Numbered from the stretch's first letter, positions 23,780 through 33,810 are shown. The stretch is 64,000 bases of DNA from Pseudoclavibacter helvolus (GCF_014191305.1 NZ_JACHWJ010000001.1:124001-188000), one strand, 5' to 3'. Numbers and translations: made by a program. Notes: generated from the letters alone by a model not told the origin.

Positions 23780-26329
23780 GTGACCGAAGCGACAGGCGCT
23801 GAGCCCCAGGAATACGACTTCAAGGCTCTCGAAGCGAAGTGGTCGGCTGAGTGGGACCAGCTTCAGCCTTTCGCGACGAACCTCGAGGGTGACGACCGCC
23901 CCCGCAAGTACGTCCTCGACATGTTCCCGTACCCGTCCGGCGACCTGCACATGGGCCATGCCGAGCAGTACGCGCTCGGCGACGCCGTCGCACGCTACTG
24001 GCGCCACCAGGGCTTCAACGTCCTGCACCCCATCGGCTGGGACTCCTTCGGCCTGCCCGCCGAGAACGCCGCCATCAAGAACGGTGGTGACCCCAAGGAC
24101 TGGACGTACGAGAACATCGCGCAGCAGCGCGCGTCCATGAAGCGCTACGCGGCGTCCTTCGACTGGGACCGCGTCATCCACACCTCCGACCCTGAGTACT
24201 ACCGCTGGAACCAGTGGCTGTTCCTGCAGATGTACGAGCGGGGCCTCGCGTACCGAAAGTACTCCGACGTCAACTGGTGCCCGAACGACCAGACGGTGCT
24301 CGCCAACGAGCAGGTCATCGACGGCCACTGCGAGCGCTGCGACGCGATCGTCGTGAAGAAGAAGCTCAACCAGTGGTACTTCAAGATCACCGACTACGCC
24401 GACCGTCTCATCGACGACCTCAACCAGCTCGAGGGGCACTGGCCGCAGAAGGTCATCACGATGCAGCGCAACTGGATCGGGCGCTCGCTCGGTGCAGACG
24501 TCGACTTCGTCGTCGAAGGCCGCGATGCTCCCGTCACGGTCTTCACGACGCGGCCAGACACGCTCTACGGCGCGACCTTCATGGTCGTCGCTCCAGACTC
24601 CGACCTGGCGTCCGAGCTGGCCGAGGGCGCCAGCGACGAGGTGCGCGAACGCTTCGCGACGTACCTCGCGGACACTCGCGCCCTCGACTCCATCGACCGC
24701 CAGTCGAGCGACCGTCCGAAGACGGGCGTTGACCTCGGCCGCTTCGCCATCAACCCGCTGAGCGGCGAGCGACTGCCGATCTGGGCAGCCGACTACGTGC
24801 TGGCCGACTACGGCACCGGCGCGATCATGGCCGTGCCCGCCCACGACCAGCGCGACCTCGACTTCGCGCGCGCCTTTGACCTGCCGGTCAAGGTGGTCGT
24901 CGACGTCACCCAGGCCGTCACCGGCGTCATCCCGATCATCCCCGAAGACGGGTCGATGCCAGAGTTCGAGGACCTGCACCCCGCCAAGACCGGCGTGGCG
25001 CTGTCGGGCGACGGGCGTCTCACGAACTCGGGACCACTTGACGGGCTCTCGAAGCGCTCCGGCATCCAGGCCGCCATCGAGCTCCTCGACGAGCGGGGCA
25101 CGGGTCGCGCCGCGAAGAACTACCGACTGCGCGACTGGCTCATCTCCCGCCAGCGCTACTGGGGTACCCCCATCCCGATCCTCCACGGTGAGGGTGGCAA
25201 GGAAGTGCCGGTCCCGCTCGACCAGTTGCCCGTGCGCCTGCCGGAGGCCGAGGGCCTCGACCTGCGCCCGAAGGGTGCGTCGCCGCTCGGTGGTGCCTCC
25301 GACTGGGTGAACACGGTCGACCCGGAGACGGGCGAGCCGATGCTGCGCGACACCGACACGATGGACACGTTCGTCGACAGCTCCTGGTACTTCCTGCGCT
25401 TCCTGTCGCCCAACAACGAGACGGCGGCGTTTGACGAGAAGACCGCCTCGAGTTGGGCGCCAGTTGACCAGTACGTGGGCGGCGTCGAGCACGCCATCCT
25501 GCACCTCCTCTACGCGCGCTTCATCACGAAGGTGCTGTACGACCTCGGCCACGTCGACTTCACGGAGCCGTTCTCGGCGCTGCTCAACCAGGGCATGGTC
25601 GTCATGGACGGCAAGAAGATGTCGAAGTCGAAGGGCAACGTCGTCAGCCTCTCGGCGGAGCTCGACCAGTACGGTGTCGACGCCGTTCGTCTGACGATGC
25701 TCTTCGCGAGCCCGCCGGAGGACGACGTCGACTGGGCGGACGTGTCCGTGGCCGGTTCCGGCAAGTTCCTGGCACGTGCCTGGCGCATCTCCGGCGAGGT
25801 CACGAGCCCAGTGGGCGTCGACTTCGGAGAGGGCGACCGGGGACTGCGCCGCGAGACGCACCGCTTCCTCGCCGACATCCCGCAGCTCGCGAGCGGCTTC
25901 AAGTTCAACGTCGTCATCGCGCGCCTCATGGAGCTCACGAACGCGACGCGCAAGGCCATCGACTCTGGCGCAGGTCCAGCCGACCCCGCCGTGCGCGAGG
26001 CTGCAGAGGCCATCGCGGTTGTCCTCGACATGTACGCGCCGCACACCGCGGAGGACATGTGGGGGCGACTCGGCCACGAGGGCAGCATCTCGCACGTCAA
26101 GTGGCCCACTGCGGCTCGCTCGCTGCTCACACAGGACCAGGTGACGGCGGTCGTGCAGATCAACGGCAAGGTCAGGCACCGCCTCGACGTGCCGCCGACC
26201 ATCGACGAGGCGTCGCTCGAGCAGCTCGCGATCTCGTCACCGAAGGTTCAGGCCGCACTCGACGGGCGGGAGATCGTCAAGATCATCGTGCGCGCCCCGA
26301 AGCTCGTCAACATCGCCGTCAAGGGCTAG
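23780..26329 (+). CDS. leuS: Leucyl-tRNA synthetase
   Basis: This 849-residue class Ia synthetase charges tRNA-Leu. The HIGH-equivalent motif is HMGH (57-60) in [20 protein letters not shown]. The zinc-ribbon cysteines lie in NWCPND and HCERCD. The CP1 editing domain carries [13 protein letters not shown] and the catalytic Asp in [18 protein letters not shown] is intact near residue 613 ([15 protein letters not shown]). The length is normal. It starts with GTG preceded by GAAGAGGAAA. A perfect hairpin terminator follows at 26355. Confidence 0.97.
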   Translation: MTEATGAEPQEYDFKALEAKWSAEWDQLQPFATNLEGDDRPRKYVLDMFPYPSGDLHMGHAEQYALGDAVARYWRHQGFNVLHPIGWDSFGLPAENAAIKNGGDPKDWTYENIAQQRASMKRYAASFDWDRVIHTSDPEYYRWNQWLFLQMYERGLAYRKYSDVNWCPNDQTVLANEQVIDGHCERCDAIVVKKKLNQWYFKITDYADRLIDDLNQLEGHWPQKVITMQRNWIGRSLGADVDFVVEGRDAPVTVFTTRPDTLYGATFMVVAPDSDLASELAEGASDEVRERFATYLADTRALDSIDRQSSDRPKTGVDLGRFAINPLSGERLPIWAADYVLADYGTGAIMAVPAHDQRDLDFARAFDLPVKVVVDVTQAVTGVIPIIPEDGSMPEFEDLHPAKTGVALSGDGRLTNSGPLDGLSKRSGIQAAIELLDERGTGRAAKNYRLRDWLISRQRYWGTPIPILHGEGGKEVPVPLDQLPVRLPEAEGLDLRPKGASPLGGASDWVNTVDPETGEPMLRDTDTMDTFVDSSWYFLRFLSPNNETAAFDEKTASSWAPVDQYVGGVEHAILHLLYARFITKVLYDLGHVDFTEPFSALLNQGMVVMDGKKMSKSKGNVVSLSAELDQYGVDAVRLTMLFASPPEDDVDWADVSVAGSGKFLARAWRISGEVTSPVGVDFGEGDRGLRRETHRFLADIPQLASGFKFNVVIARLMELTNATRKAIDSGAGPADPAVREAAEAIAVVLDMYAPHTAEDMWGRLGHEGSISHVKWPTAARSLLTQDQVTAVVQINGKVRHRLDVPPTIDEASLEQLAISSPKVQAALDGREIVKIIVRAPKLVNIAVKG

Positions 26330-26354
26330 CCTCAGCCAGCCGCCCACACGCAGA

Positions 26355-26384
26355 CGCGCCCCGCTCCAAGAGCGGGGCGCGTTT
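26355..26384 (+). terminator. leuS terminator
   Basis: An 11-bp perfect stem (26355-26365 with 26371-26381) surrounds the loop CCAAG and is followed by TTT. It lies 25 bases after the leuS stop. Confidence 0.88.
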
Positions 26385-26529
26385 GCATTTGCGTGGGCGT
26401 CAGCGTTCGCGTTGGCGCGTGCACCGGCGTCTGCGCCCGCGTCCGTGCGCGTGCGCGTGTGTGCTCGCGTAGGCGCTGCTCGACGTCTTCCTCCTGCCTT
26501 CTTCCTCCGTCTGGCTTCTTCTCTCGTTT

Positions 26530-26591
26530 CGGGATGGCTTTCTCACTTCGGGATGGGTTGCAACCCATCCCGAAGTGAGAAAGCCATCCCG
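26530..26591. repeat. 62-nt perfect palindrome without a loop
   Basis: The left arm 26530-26560 and right arm 26561-26591 are exact reverse complements (31 bp each, no spacer). Each arm contains two copies of CGGGATGG separated by a CTTTCTCACTT spacer. It lies alone between leuS and comEA. It could be a dispersed REP-like element, a protein-binding site or a remnant of a mobile element. Confidence 0.8.
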
Positions 26592-26794
26592 AGACTGACG
26601 ATCGACGGCTTAAGCGGCATTGTCGGTTGAAGGACGCCAGATTTCGGTTTTCGGGTGTCAGTTTTCGGGCGTTGGGTGTTGGTTGTTGGCTGTTGAGGGC
26701 CCACTCTGTTGTCACCGGCCTCGCGTGAGAGTCGCTCTCCACAGGAGGCGACTTCGCGGGCCAGCGGATGCGCGTGCCGTCGTAGCGTCCGAGG

Positions 26795-27469
26795 GTGTCC
26801 GAATCCGAGCTGGCCGACCTCTTCGAACGTCCGCCCCGACCGCGCGTGCGGATCGGGGTCGGGGCCGCCGTCGTGCTGGTGCTCGCGGTGCTCGCGACCG
26901 CGATTGCGATCGCGGCCTTCCGTCCGACGCCGAGCCTCGGTGCCATCGGAGAGGGTTCCCCGACGGCGGGCATCGAGCTCGACTCGAGGCAAGCGCCCGC
27001 AGAGGGAGCGGCCACGAGCAGCGCGACGCTGCTTGTCCACGTTGTCGGGGCGGTTGCAAACCCTGGTGTCTACGAGGTTTCCCCTGGTGCACGCGTGGTT
27101 GACGGCATCGCCGCGGCTGGGGGCCTCGCGGCTGACGCCGACCCCTCGCTCCTCAACATGGCCCGCACACTGGTCGACGGCGAGCAGCTGCGGGTCCCAC
27201 GCGTCGGCGAGCTTCCGACCGCGCCCGTCGCGACGGGAGGCGCCCCGCCGGGCGCCGGGGGAGCATCCGCGGCGGGCGGGCTCGTGAACCTCAACACGGC
27301 GACTGCGGTTGAGCTCGAAGAACTGCCGCGCATTGGGCCCGCGATGTCCTCGCGCATCATCGACTACCGAGAGCAGAACGGCGGGTTCAGCTCTGTCGAG
27401 GACCTCAAGGAGGTCGCGGGGGTGGGGGACGCGACGTACGAGGGCCTCGTCGACCTGGTCACAGTGTGA
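26795..27469 (+). CDS. comEA: ComEA-like competence DNA receptor
   Basis: This 224-residue protein has one N-terminal membrane helix (VGAAVVLVLAVLATAIAIAA, about 22-41). An SLBB domain follows (LVHVVGAVANPGVYEVSPGA, about 79-98). The C-terminal helix-hairpin-helix DNA-binding domain is LVNLNTATAVELEELPRIGP and then FSSVEDLKEVAGVGDATYEG. It is anchored outside the membrane and binds incoming double-stranded DNA. It starts GTG 26795. The stop overlaps the comEC start (GTGA). Confidence 0.92.
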   Translation: MSESELADLFERPPRPRVRIGVGAAVVLVLAVLATAIAIAAFRPTPSLGAIGEGSPTAGIELDSRQAPAEGAATSSATLLVHVVGAVANPGVYEVSPGARVVDGIAAAGGLAADADPSLLNMARTLVDGEQLRVPRVGELPTAPVATGGAPPGAGGASAAGGLVNLNTATAVELEELPRIGPAMSSRIIDYREQNGGFSSVEDLKEVAGVGDATYEGLVDLVTV

Positions 27470-30039
27470 GCGGGGGCAGCGCTCGTGATGCGGTCGCCGG
27501 GCGTGGCACCGAGCTCCTGCCGCCCCGAGCGGCCGAGCGCCTTGGGATGAGCGATGCTCGCCTCGTCCCTGCCGCGTGTGGCGCCTGGGGCGTCGCCTGG
27601 CTGTGCGTGACCTACCCCGAGTCTGCCTGGGGGTTCGCGGTCGCAGGGTCGGTGCTTGCCCTTGCCCTGCTCGCTGGCGCCATCGTCGCCCGCCAACGGC
27701 CCGCGACCCGAGTGGGCGGTGTGCTGGCAACCCTCGCCGTCCTCTGCGCGGCAGGGGGCCTCGTGGCCGTCACCGCGGGTGCGCAGCTCCCGGTCAGGGC
27801 ACCAGCGGCGCTCCTCGCGGCGTCGGCTGAGGGCGCTTCGGTGCGAGCGACCGGCACGCTGACTACCCTCGTGGGGGAGAGTGCCGTCGCGGAAGTGGGG
27901 GACGACGAAGGCCGTGGGTGGTCTGGGGCGCAGCTCGAAGAGCCGCCGCACTTCGAGGTGCGCCTCGACGCGTTCGAGATCGAAGGTGTGCCAGGAGGTG
28001 GCGGCGCGTCGTTGCTGGTCTTCGGCCACCTGAGTCCGACGGCCGAAGCGGGCGGGGCCATCCCTGGGATCGGCTCCCGGGTTGTCCTCGCGGGCGAACT
28101 CGGCCCGGCCGAGTCCGGGGACAGCGTTGCTGCCATGCTCTTCCTCGAGGAGCCGGCGCAGGTTGTCGGGGCCCCGGGCGGCCTCCTCGGCGTCACGGCT
28201 GGGGCTCGGGACGCCTTCGTGGAAGCAGCGAAAGAGCTGCCGGGGCCCGGCGCGCAGCTGCTGCCCGGCCTCGCGGTCGGCGACACTCGGCTCGTGACGC
28301 CAGAGCTCGACAAGCAGATGAAGACCTCAGCGCTCACGCACCTCACCGCCGTCTCCGGGGCGAACTGCGCCGTCGTGGTCGCGGCGGTGCTTGTGATCGG
28401 GCGCCTGCTCGGTGCGCGGCGCGGGGTTCGCCTCGCGCTCGCCTCTGTGCTGCTCGCGGCCTTCGTGGCGCTGGTGACTCCGGAGGGGAGCGTGATCAGA
28501 GCGAGCATCATGGCTGCGGTCGTGCTGGCGCTCGAGGCCACGTCCCGACGAGCGAGTGGGCTGGCTCTCCTCTCGCTCGCGGTGCTTGTGGTGCTGGTCG
28601 GCGACCCCTGGCGCAGTCGCGACTACGGCTTCGCCCTGTCGGTGCTCGCGACGCTCGGCCTCCTCACGCTCGCGAACCCCATCGGCGATCGCCTCGCGCG
28701 CTTCATGCCGCGACCGGTCGCGTTGTTCCTCGCGGTGCCGGCCGCGGCGCAGCTCGCTTGCCAGCCTGTGCTCCTGCTCCTTGCACCGGAGTTGCCCCTC
28801 TACGGGATTGTCGCGAACGTCCTTGCGGCACCAGCCGCGCCCGTCGCGACGCTGGTCGGCCTCGTCGGCTGCCTGCTCCTCGGAGCCGCGCCGTGGCTCG
28901 GGCACGCACTCCTGTGGCTGGCTTGGCTCCCTGCGCAGTGGATCGGGCTCGTCGCGGCGTCCGTCAGCGATTGGCCCGGGGCTCTGCTGCCGTGGGTGGG
29001 AGGCCTCCTGGGCGCAGTCCTCTGCCTCATCGCGGTCGTAGCGCTTGTCGTGCTGATTCGACGCTGGAGGACGTGGCTCGCGGTACTGCTCTGCGTCGCG
29101 CTGGTCGCCTACCTCGGCACCCTCGTCGGTCAAGCCGTGTACCTCAGGCGGAGCATCCCGAACGACTGGCGATACGCGGCGTGCGATATCGGGCAAGGGG
29201 ACGCGCTGCTCGTTCGCACAAGCGCGGGCGCAGCTCTCATCGACACGGGTGCGGAGCCGGAGGCTCTGCTTGCCTGCCTCGACACGCTCGGCGTCGACCA
29301 CCTCACGCTTCTTGCGCTCTCGCACTTCGACTTGGACCACACCGGGGCGGCGATGGCGATGGTGGAGTCCGGCGTTGGCGTCGCGGCCCTTGTCGTGCCG
29401 GATACGAGCGAAGCCCGAGGGGAACCCCTGGTGGACGATCTTCGCGCCACCGGGGCGCAGGTGCACTTCGCCGCGAGCGGAGACTCCTGGACGCTCGGCG
29501 ACCTCAGCTGGAGTGCCCTGTGGCCGAAGCGTGGCCCCGCGGGGGAGCCGGCAAGCATCGGCGGCAATGATGGGAGCCTCGTGACAATTCTCGAGCCTGC
29601 CGTGTCGTGTGTGTCAGCGTGCTTGTCGCTTGCGGCGCTCGGCGACCTCGGGGAGGAAGCCCAACGGGACCTGCTGCGCGAGCATCCGCATCTCCGGGCC
29701 GACGTCGTGAAGATGGCGCACCACGGCTCGCGCGACCAGAGCGCGCGGCTGTACCAGGAACTCGGGGCGTCGCTCGGGCTCGTCTCGGTTGGCGCCGATA
29801 ACGGCTACGGACACCCGACAGACGCGGCCCTCGGGATGCTCGCAGAGGCCGGTACGCGGGCGCTGCGCACCGACGAGCTCGGCACCATCGTGATCGGCGC
29901 TGAGGATGGCGGCCAGCCCGACGCCCCAGTCATCGCTAGCATTGCCACATGGCACAGGCGAAACGGGCGAGCACCCCCAAGAGGGCGATCCCCGTCCTCA
30001 CCCATCGGGAAGTGCGGCCGGCGGGCATCGTGCTCGTGA
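27466..30039 (+). CDS. comEC: ComEC/Rec2 DNA-uptake channel with metallo-beta-lactamase domain
   Basis: This 857-residue protein has an N-terminal helix pair and soluble DUF4131-like region, a central competence domain (KTSALTHLTAVSGANCAVVV opens it, about 285-304), and a C-terminal MBL-fold domain. The MBL metal motifs are CDIGQGDALLVRTSAGAALI, LSHFDLDHTGA and VKMAHHGSRDQSA. It should form the channel for single-stranded DNA entry and may carry the nuclease for the other strand. The last 30 residues are not conserved, being read through the start of holA (91-bp overlap in another frame). Confidence 0.92.
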   Translation: MSGGSARDAVAGRGTELLPPRAAERLGMSDARLVPAACGAWGVAWLCVTYPESAWGFAVAGSVLALALLAGAIVARQRPATRVGGVLATLAVLCAAGGLVAVTAGAQLPVRAPAALLAASAEGASVRATGTLTTLVGESAVAEVGDDEGRGWSGAQLEEPPHFEVRLDAFEIEGVPGGGGASLLVFGHLSPTAEAGGAIPGIGSRVVLAGELGPAESGDSVAAMLFLEEPAQVVGAPGGLLGVTAGARDAFVEAAKELPGPGAQLLPGLAVGDTRLVTPELDKQMKTSALTHLTAVSGANCAVVVAAVLVIGRLLGARRGVRLALASVLLAAFVALVTPEGSVIRASIMAAVVLALEATSRRASGLALLSLAVLVVLVGDPWRSRDYGFALSVLATLGLLTLANPIGDRLARFMPRPVALFLAVPAAAQLACQPVLLLLAPELPLYGIVANVLAAPAAPVATLVGLVGCLLLGAAPWLGHALLWLAWLPAQWIGLVAASVSDWPGALLPWVGGLLGAVLCLIAVVALVVLIRRWRTWLAVLLCVALVAYLGTLVGQAVYLRRSIPNDWRYAACDIGQGDALLVRTSAGAALIDTGAEPEALLACLDTLGVDHLTLLALSHFDLDHTGAAMAMVESGVGVAALVVPDTSEARGEPLVDDLRATGAQVHFAASGDSWTLGDLSWSALWPKRGPAGEPASIGGNDGSLVTILEPAVSCVSACLSLAALGDLGEEAQRDLLREHPHLRADVVKMAHHGSRDQSARLYQELGASLGLVSVGADNGYGHPTDAALGMLAEAGTRALRTDELGTIVIGAEDGGQPDAPVIASIATWHRRNGRAPPRGRSPSSPIGKCGRRASCS

Positions 30040-30962
30040 GCGGTCCGGAGGACTACTTCGCGGAGACTGCGATCACGAGGCTGCGTGACGTACTCCGCGC
30101 CGAGTCACCGGACCTCGAGATCACCGAGATCGACGCATCCGGGTACTCGAGCGGCCACCTCACCACACTCGTCAGCCCGTCGCTGTTCTTCGAGCCGAGG
30201 CTTGTCATCATCCGCGGCGTGCAGCAGTGCACGGACGCGCTCATCGCCGACGTCGTCGACTACACGAAGATGCCCGTCGAGGGCGCAACGCTCGTCCTCA
30301 GGCATGGCGGGGGAGTCCGCGGCAAGAAGTTGCTCGACGCCGTGCGCGCGGCCAAGGACGTCGCCATTGAGATCGACTGCCAGAAACCCAAACCGAGCGA
30401 ACTCGTCGACGTCGTCGTCGCCGAGGTCCGCAACGCGGGCAGGCGCATCGAACCGCAGGCGGCCGCGCTGCTCGTCGCGGCCTTCAACACCGACCTCGCC
30501 GAGCTCATCGGCGCCGCGCGGCAGCTGCTGACCGTCACGAGCGACACCATCACCGATGAGCACGTCGACAAATACTTCGGCGGCCGCGTCGAGACGACGG
30601 GCTTCAAGATCGCGGATGCGGCGCTCGCCGGCCGCGTCCGCGACGCCCTCGCTCTCGTGCGGCACGGCTTCTCGACGGGACTCCACCCGGTGCCCATCGT
30701 GTCGGCCGTCGCCTCGAAGCTCCGCATCATGGCGAAGGTGCAGGGCCTCAGCGGCTCGGACGCGCAGATCGCGAGCCGAGCAGGTGCCTCGCCCTGGCAG
30801 GTCGGGCAGGCCCGCCGCGAGTTGCGCGACTGGGACGACGCGTCGCTCGGCCGCGCCATCACGCTCGTCGCCGAGACCGATCACGCCGTCAAGGGCGCAG
30901 GCAAGGACCCGCAGTTTGCCGTCGAGCGCATGCTGCGCTGCATCGCCCTCCGCGACGTCTGA
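29949..30962 (+). CDS. holA: DNA polymerase III delta subunit
   Basis: This 337-residue clamp-loader delta subunit opens the beta sliding clamp. Blocks include VLVSGPEDYFAETAITRLRD (about 28-47), LTTLVSPSLFFEPRLVIIRG and, at the C-terminus, ASPWQVGQARRELRDWDDAS. The ATG at 29949 lies inside the last part of comEC in a different frame. The order comEA-comEC-holA-rpsT is common in actinobacteria, although rpsT here is on the opposite strand. Confidence 0.92.
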   Translation: MAQAKRASTPKRAIPVLTHREVRPAGIVLVSGPEDYFAETAITRLRDVLRAESPDLEITEIDASGYSSGHLTTLVSPSLFFEPRLVIIRGVQQCTDALIADVVDYTKMPVEGATLVLRHGGGVRGKKLLDAVRAAKDVAIEIDCQKPKPSELVDVVVAEVRNAGRRIEPQAAALLVAAFNTDLAELIGAARQLLTVTSDTITDEHVDKYFGGRVETTGFKIADAALAGRVRDALALVRHGFSTGLHPVPIVSAVASKLRIMAKVQGLSGSDAQIASRAGASPWQVGQARRELRDWDDASLGRAITLVAETDHAVKGAGKDPQFAVERMLRCIALRDV

Positions 30963-30978
30963 CTTCAGCCGCGCGCCC

Positions 30979-31056
30979 TGGCCAACTTCCGTGATGGAAC
31001 GGCACCCGCGGGCTATCAGCGTCGCGTGGAGCGCTTCTGATCACGCAAGTTGGCCA
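30979..31056. repeat. 17-nt inverted-repeat pair between convergent genes
   Basis: The arms 30979-30995 (TGGCCAACTTCCGTGAT) and 31040-31056 are reverse complements except at one position and enclose 44 bases that include CCCGCGGG (31005-31012). The structure lies exactly between the 3' ends of holA and the DUF1697 gene. It may act as a two-way terminator or be a small inserted repeat. Confidence 0.7.
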
Positions 31057-31095
31057 CCGGGTCACGGGCACGGAGGACGCGGTGACACCGAGAGC

Positions 31096-31686
31096 CTAGA
31101 GCTTCGCGGCGACCCGCAGGACGGTGCCCCAGGTGCGGACCGTCGCCGGTCCGCTCGACTTGTCAGAGCTCTTCGGGCGGCCGAGGCGCTGCAGCACGGG
31201 CGACTGGATCTGCCCGTTCGGGCAGGAGACGTAGATTTCGCGACCGTGCACGGCCCAGCGATCCTCCTCGAGGTCGACGCCGTCGAGTGCGGCAACCACG
31301 CGTTCCTCCGGCGGCTCGGCGCAGAACACGACGACGTAGCGGCTCGAGTGCGGGTCGAGCTCCCGGAACGGGTCCAGCTCGACAACCGCCCGCCACTCGT
31401 CGGCGTCACGCACGAGGGTGGGGACGTCGAGGTCGAAGGCTGCTGCCATCTCTGCTCGGAGCTCCGTCTCGAGCTCGGCGTTCGTGACCTGGGCCGGCGC
31501 GTCGAACAGCACGTTGCCCGTCTGCAGCACCGTCGCGAGATTCGTGTGCCCTGCGGCCTCGAGCGCGACCTTGAGGTCGGCCATCGGCAACTTGCGATGC
31601 TGCCCGAGGTTGATGCTCTGCAGGAGCGCGATACGACGAATCGACCCCCGCACCTCGGGAGAGGACGCGGGGGTCGATGTCGGCAT
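31096..31686 (-). CDS. DUF1697 family protein
   Basis: This 196-residue protein belongs to DUF1697, a two-domain family of unknown function. The opening IRRIALLQSINLGQHRKLPM, LEAAGHTNLATVLQTGNVLF and the end PVLQRLGRPKSSDKSSGPAT are typical. The start is uncertain: ATG 31686 lies 10 bases after the rpsT stop and lacks a clear ribosome site, and a GTG about 11 codons further in is an alternative. A long open frame back to 32052 overlays rpsT and is rejected. It is probably co-transcribed with rpsT. Confidence 0.8.
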   Translation of the reverse strand: MPTSTPASSPEVRGSIRRIALLQSINLGQHRKLPMADLKVALEAAGHTNLATVLQTGNVLFDAPAQVTNAELETELRAEMAAAFDLDVPTLVRDADEWRAVVELDPFRELDPHSSRYVVVFCAEPPEERVVAALDGVDLEEDRWAVHGREIYVSCPNGQIQSPVLQRLGRPKSSDKSSGPATVRTWGTVLRVAAKL

Positions 31687-31696
31687 GACGGGAGGC

Positions 31697-31957
31697 TTAG
31701 AGCGCTGCGACCGTCTTGGCGATAGCCGACTTGCGGTTCGCTGCCTGGTTCTTGTGGATGACGCCCTTGGAGACGGCCTTGTCGAGCTTCTTGGCAGCGA
31801 AGGTGAGCGCGAGCTCAGCCTGCTCCTTGTTGCCCTCGGAGACAGCCGAACGAACGCGACGGATAGCCGTGCGGAGTTCGCTCTTGTAGGCGCGGTTGCG
31901 CTCGGTCGCCTTGCGGTTGGTGCCGATGCGCTTGATCTGCGACTTGATATTTGCCAC
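31697..31957 (-). CDS. rpsT: 30S ribosomal protein S20
   Basis: This 86-residue all-helical 16S rRNA-binding protein begins [20 protein letters not shown] and ends in [14 protein letters not shown]. It has high Lys/Arg content and normal length. Codon choice is of the strongly expressed type. The leader on the minus strand (31958-32099) holds a small GCACGG/CCGTGC hairpin. Confidence 0.97.
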   Translation of the reverse strand: MANIKSQIKRIGTNRKATERNRAYKSELRTAIRRVRSAVSEGNKEQAELALTFAAKKLDKAVSKGVIHKNQAANRKSAIAKTVAAL

Positions 31958-31997
31958 GTTGCTTCTTTCTTACAGGAAGGTGTACTGGAACGGTGCC

Positions 31998-32064
31998 GCA
32001 CGGAAGAGGGCCGTGCCGCCAATCCGCGCCGAGTGGGCGACGCGTAAGCCAAACAGAAACTCTA
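31998..32064 (-). promoter_or_regulatory. rpsT leader: hairpin and candidate -10 box
   Basis: On the minus strand TAGAGT (32059-32064) may be a -10 box. Downstream of it, GCACGG (31998-32003) pairs with CCGTGC (32011-32016) about 40 nt before the rpsT start. S20 is autoregulated in some bacteria, but no known leader motif is recognised here. Confidence 0.3.
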
Positions 32065-32099
32065 CCAGGCTTCAGGCGAGGTCGGTACCCGGCAGCGTT

Positions 32100-33701
32100 T
32101 TATACCGAATCCGCGATGGTGATCTCGAGCTCGGCAGGCGCATCCACGTTCGTGCCGAAGACGACGGTACCGGTGGCGACCTTCTCGATGAAGAACCGGT
32201 CGTGGCTGACGACGATCACGGCGCCGGGGAAGTGCACAAGCGCGCGCTCCATAACCTGCGTGCTCGGCAGGTCGAGGTGGTTCGTCGGCTCGTCGAGCAC
32301 GAGTACGGATGCGCCAGACAGCAGGCACTGGGCCATCGCTACCCTGGCCCGCTGGCCGCCTGAGAGGGTCCCGATGCGGGACTTCAGTTCAGCCTCGCTG
32401 AAGCGGAACATGCTGAGGAAGCGGGCGACGGACTTCTTCGTGGCTCGGAGCGCGATGCTGTCCGGCATGGCGTTCACCGAATGCGAGACGGTGTCCGACT
32501 CGTCGAGCTCGGCGAGCACCTGGTTGTAGGACACGACCTTGACGCCGTTCGGCCAGTCGACGCGGCCGATGTCGGCTTTCTCCTCGCCCGTCAGGACCCG
32601 CAGGAGCGTCGACTTGCCGCTGCCGTTCGGGCCGATGACGGCGATGCGGTCGCCGCGGTGCACCTCGAAGGTGACGTCGTCGAACAGCGTGCGCTCGCCG
32701 TAGCTCTTGCCGAGGCCCGAGACGCGAGCGAGCACGTCCTTCACGTGCAGCGAGCCGTAGATCTCGGTGACGATCTCGTCGACGGGACGAGGCGCCCGCT
32801 TTTTCTTGATGCTCGAGAGTCGCTTGCCGAGCCCGTTGCCGCCCGCCTTCGCTGCCTCGCGGCGGTCGGAGATGCCTTCAGCCTCGAATGCGAGCAGCTC
32901 GGCCTCGTGCACGAACTGCGCCTGCAGCGTCTTGAGCCTGAACTGCTTCTGGATCACGTACTCGCCGAAGTCGCCCGGGTACTCGTGCAGGTGCAGATTC
33001 TCGACCTCGAGGATGCGCGTGACAACAGCATCCAGGAACGTGCGGTCGTGCGAGACGATGATCGCGGCGCCGCGGAACGAGCGGAACCAGGTCTCGAGCC
33101 ATTCGACGCCGGCTACGTCGAGGAAGTTCGTGGGCTCGTCGAGGAGGAGCACGTCTGGCTGCTCGAGGAGGAGCTTGGCGAGGGCCGCGCGGTTGCGCCA
33201 GCCGCCGGAGAGCTTCTCGATGGGGCTCGTCCTGTGGGCGTCGTTGAAGCCGAGCTTCGTGAGTGCGGTGTCGATGTGGCGCTTGTAGTCCCAGCCGTCC
33301 GCGCGGTCCATCTCCTCGAAGAGCTCGGACTGGCGAAGGATGAGGCGGTCGAGCGTGCCGGCGTCCGGTTCGGCGGCGATGGCGGCGTCGATCTCGGCGA
33401 GCTCCGCCTCCATCTCGTGGACGTGCGAGAACAGCGTCTCGAGCGTCTCCAGGATCGTGGCCGATCCGTCGAGTTCGGAGAACTGCGAGAAGTAGCCGAT
33501 GCGCACACCGTCGTCGATCGACACGGTTCCGGTGTCGGGCGACACCTGCTCGAGGATGAGCTTCAGCAGCGTGGACTTGCCCGAGCCGTTCTGTCCGATG
33601 AGCCCGACCCGGTCGCCCCGGTCGAGCGTGAGGAAGACCTCCTTGAGTACGGGGGAGGGGCCGAAGCCGACCTCGACGTCGTTGAGGCGGATGAGACTCA
33701 T
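32100..33701 (-). CDS. ABC-F family ATPase (two ATPase domains, no membrane part)
   Basis: This 533-residue protein has tandem ABC domains joined by a charged linker (about 240-320, with [20 protein letters not shown]). Domain 1 has Walker [17 protein letters not shown], signature [16 protein letters not shown] and Walker [13 protein letters not shown]. Domain 2 has [32 protein letters not shown] and [16 protein letters not shown] proteins act on the ribosome (translation factors or antibiotic protection) rather than in transport. Which subgroup this belongs to is not clear. It is divergent from lepA, another ribosome factor. Confidence 0.9.
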   Translation of the reverse strand: MSLIRLNDVEVGFGPSPVLKEVFLTLDRGDRVGLIGQNGSGKSTLLKLILEQVSPDTGTVSIDDGVRIGYFSQFSELDGSATILETLETLFSHVHEMEAELAEIDAAIAAEPDAGTLDRLILRQSELFEEMDRADGWDYKRHIDTALTKLGFNDAHRTSPIEKLSGGWRNRAALAKLLLEQPDVLLLDEPTNFLDVAGVEWLETWFRSFRGAAIIVSHDRTFLDAVVTRILEVENLHLHEYPGDFGEYVIQKQFRLKTLQAQFVHEAELLAFEAEGISDRREAAKAGGNGLGKRLSSIKKKRAPRPVDEIVTEIYGSLHVKDVLARVSGLGKSYGERTLFDDVTFEVHRGDRIAVIGPNGSGKSTLLRVLTGEEKADIGRVDWPNGVKVVSYNQVLAELDESDTVSHSVNAMPDSIALRATKKSVARFLSMFRFSEAELKSRIGTLSGGQRARVAMAQCLLSGASVLVLDEPTNHLDLPSTQVMERALVHFPGAVIVVSHDRFFIEKVATGTVVFGTNVDAPAELEITIADSV

Positions 33702-33810
33702 GCAGTTGTGCCTTCCTGGGCCGTTCTCCGGCGGTGCGTGTGGTGGCTGCGCTCTCGGGCACCGAGCGATGAACGCTCAGCTCGCGGCTCATGGGAGAAT
33801 AGGCGACACC

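Larger units (their letters stand above)
26330..26794. other. 465-bp gap: terminator, low-complexity stretch and large palindrome
   Basis: The gap holds the leuS terminator, then about 90 bp of GCGT/GCGC-rich near-repetitive sequence (26385-26475), then a pyrimidine-rich run, then the 62-nt palindrome, then a G/T-rich stretch (about 26640-26695, repeats of TTTCGG and GTTGG). No credible coding frame or known RNA is seen. The comEA start lies at the right edge. Confidence 0.6.

Noticed and set aside
23735-26179. Very long open frame on the minus strand opposite leuS (814 codons)
   Set aside because: It mirrors the leuS codon pattern in a GC-rich gene, has no recognisable domains, and leuS is certain.
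26395-26475. CRISPR-like or tandem repeat in the GCGT-rich stretch
   Set aside because: No regular unit length or spacer pattern; only low complexity.
26543-27730. 395-codon minus-strand frame beginning in the palindrome region
   Set aside because: Antisense to comEA and comEC, with no conserved sequence.
31096-32052. Single 318-codon minus-strand protein covering both rpsT and the DUF1697 gene
   Set aside because: The N-terminal third is out-of-frame rpsT DNA. The DUF1697 family starts near the ATG at 31686.
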